From assembly GCA_017479035.1 (NCBI GenBank), contig JAFVCR010000164.1, positions 1-6,783 on the forward strand: a stretch of 6,783 nucleotides of DNA, in the 5' to 3' direction. The notes below the pieces were generated by a model. That model did no database searches. It had not been told where the DNA came from and saw only the letters and a list, made by a program, of their open reading frames with translations. The position numbers and the translations under genes were made by a program. The DNA comes from Kiritimatiellia bacterium. Lineage in GTDB: Bacteria > Verrucomicrobiota > Kiritimatiellia > RFP12 > UBA1067. Position 1 is the first letter of the stretch. Every line of letters starts with the position of its first letter. Below are positions 6,310-6,783 of the stretch, piece after piece.

Positions 6310-6335
6310 GAAACGCGGGCGAAAGCCCGCGTTTC
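6310..6335 (+). terminator. pgk terminator hairpin with GAAA loop
   Basis: A perfect stem, AAACGCGGGC (6311-6320) against GCCCGCGTTT (6325-6334), closes a GAAA tetraloop (6321-6324). G6310-C6335 adds an eleventh pair. It begins 24 nt after the pgk stop. The downstream side is TTTCGTGTTT rather than a pure T-run, so termination may rely on the A-T base of the stem. The inner GCGGGC/GCCCGC arms are the same as in the nearby repeat hairpins. Confidence 0.75.
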
Positions 6336-6427
6336 GTGTTTACGGGGAGTGGAATTTTGCGCCGGAGGTGCGCGAACGGGCGCGAGCGGGCGGAAGTTCG
6401 CGGCAATTTCCCCGAAATAGTGTGTGG
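6336..6427. other. Gene-free GC-rich stretch, possible imperfect long hairpin
   Basis: No gene recognised. CGGGGA (6343-6348) can pair with TCCCCG (6409-6414), and the adjoining GGAATTTTGCG and CGGCAATTTCC are partly complementary. This suggests a long imperfect hairpin enclosing a GCG-rich centre. It does not look like a tRNA. Confidence 0.3.
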
Positions 6428-6482
6428 TTTGCAGTGTGCAGTTTGCAGTTGTCGCGCCGCATCCATAACTGCACACTGCAAA
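6428..6482. repeat. 16-bp perfect inverted repeat made of heptamers
   Basis: TTTGCAGTGTGCAGTT (6428-6443) is the exact reverse complement of AACTGCACACTGCAAA (6467-6482), with a 23-nt loop. The left arm runs on as another heptamer, TTTGCAG (6442-6448). These are the same CTGCAAA/CTGCACA heptamers as in the left cluster, here present in both orientations. Confidence 0.85.
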
Positions 6483-6770
6483 TTTATTTGACTGGGAAGG
6501 ATCCGACACGCCAGCGCAACTCTCCGCAAACCCTCCGCGGGCGAGACGCCCGCGTCCCCACAGTACACACTCTCTAGAATCTCTGCGCCTCTGCGTTGAT
6601 TGCATTAACGCAAAACCTCCGCAAACCTTCCGCGGGCGAGACGTCCGCGTCCCCACAGTACACACTCTCTCGAATCTCTGCGTCTCTGCGTTGATTGCAT
6701 TTTCACACTGCACACTGCAAATTTCTTTGGATGGGAAGAATCCGAGAAACCAGCGCAGCTCTCCGCAAAC
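6468..6770 (+). repeat. 64-bp composite direct repeat, two copies
   Basis: The segments 6468-6531 and 6707-6770 align without gaps at an offset of 239 bp. They share ACTGCACACTGCAAATTT, TGGGAAG, ATCCGA, CCAGCGCA and CTCTCCGCAAAC, with scattered substitutions. Each copy runs into the start of the 95-bp-period unit. The second continues towards the window edge, so the cluster probably extends further right. Confidence 0.8.
6522..6701 (+). repeat. Right repeat pair, 95-bp period, with GC hairpin
   Basis: Two 85-bp copies (6522-6606 and 6617-6701) differ at four positions by my alignment. Each holds the hairpin CGCGGGCG-AGA-CGCCCGCG (6536-6554; second copy 6631-6649 with a C-to-T change that keeps a G-U pair), then TCCCCACAGTACACAC, then a tandem octamer CTCTGCGC/CTCTGCGT (6581-6596 and 6676-6691), then TTGATTGCATT. 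The hairpin-to-ACACA core is shared with the left array: 234-279 and 6524-6569 differ at one base in 46. The GTGGGG half of the left array's second hairpin is missing here. Confidence 0.9.
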
Positions 6771-6783
6771 CTTCCGCAAAGCC

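Noticed and set aside
6336..6427. tRNA or structured RNA gene after pgk
   Set aside because: Outer arms can pair, but no cloverleaf or conserved tRNA loop sequences are present, and the inner pairing is imperfect.
5562..6779. Minus-strand open frame of 405 codons over the right repeats and pgk
   Set aside because: Its first third translates repeats and the rest is antisense pgk; no family resemblance.

Overview
The window looks like a chromosomal stretch from a moderately GC-rich, Gram-negative, carbohydrate-degrading bacterium. My best guess is the PVC group, around Kiritimatiellota/Verrucomicrobiota or Lentisphaerota. That rests on the overall style: secreted beta-helix proteins, uronate metabolism, and intergenic regions packed with hairpin repeats. 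No marker here settles the lineage, so the taxonomy is inference.

Layout: all five convincing genes are on the + strand. Positions 1-496 hold no gene but contain an array of about 3.5 repeat units (79-98 bp apart), each with a GC-rich hairpin and usually a second C4/G4 hairpin. They are mixed with tandem CTGCAAA/CTGCACA heptamers and end in a promoter. A galactitol-family PTS membrane subunit (497-1867) follows and overlaps by 4 bp the gene for 5-keto-4-deoxyuronate isomerase, KduI (1864-2820). The KduI has all its metal ligands but, unusually, an apparent Sec signal peptide. After 110 bp comes a secreted protein of 517 residues (2931-4484), with YadA-head-like repeats at its N-terminus and a DUF1565-type beta-helix start. 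Then come two housekeeping genes: rpsT (4618-4896), with its own promoter and a possible terminator after it, and pgk (4993-6285), ending in an 11-bp GAAA-loop hairpin. Positions 6286-6783 are gene-free and hold a second repeat cluster sharing its core with the left one.

Functionally, the first three genes look like a small uronate or polysaccharide module: a sugar-transport channel, an isomerase for the unsaturated-uronate product of polysaccharide lyases, and an exported beta-helix protein. No EIIA or EIIB, lyase, kduD, kdgK or kdgA is in view, so the substrate and even PTS function are open. rpsT and pgk are ordinary translation and glycolysis genes that happen to be adjacent. Codon choice differs sharply between blocks: G-ending and ATA-rich in the PTS gene and, less so, kduI; C-ending in the beta-helix gene; typical highly expressed usage in rpsT and pgk.

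The most interesting points are the exported-looking KduI coupled to an orphan EIIC, the YadA-head/DUF1565 combination, and the modular two-hairpin repeat family flanking the gene block.
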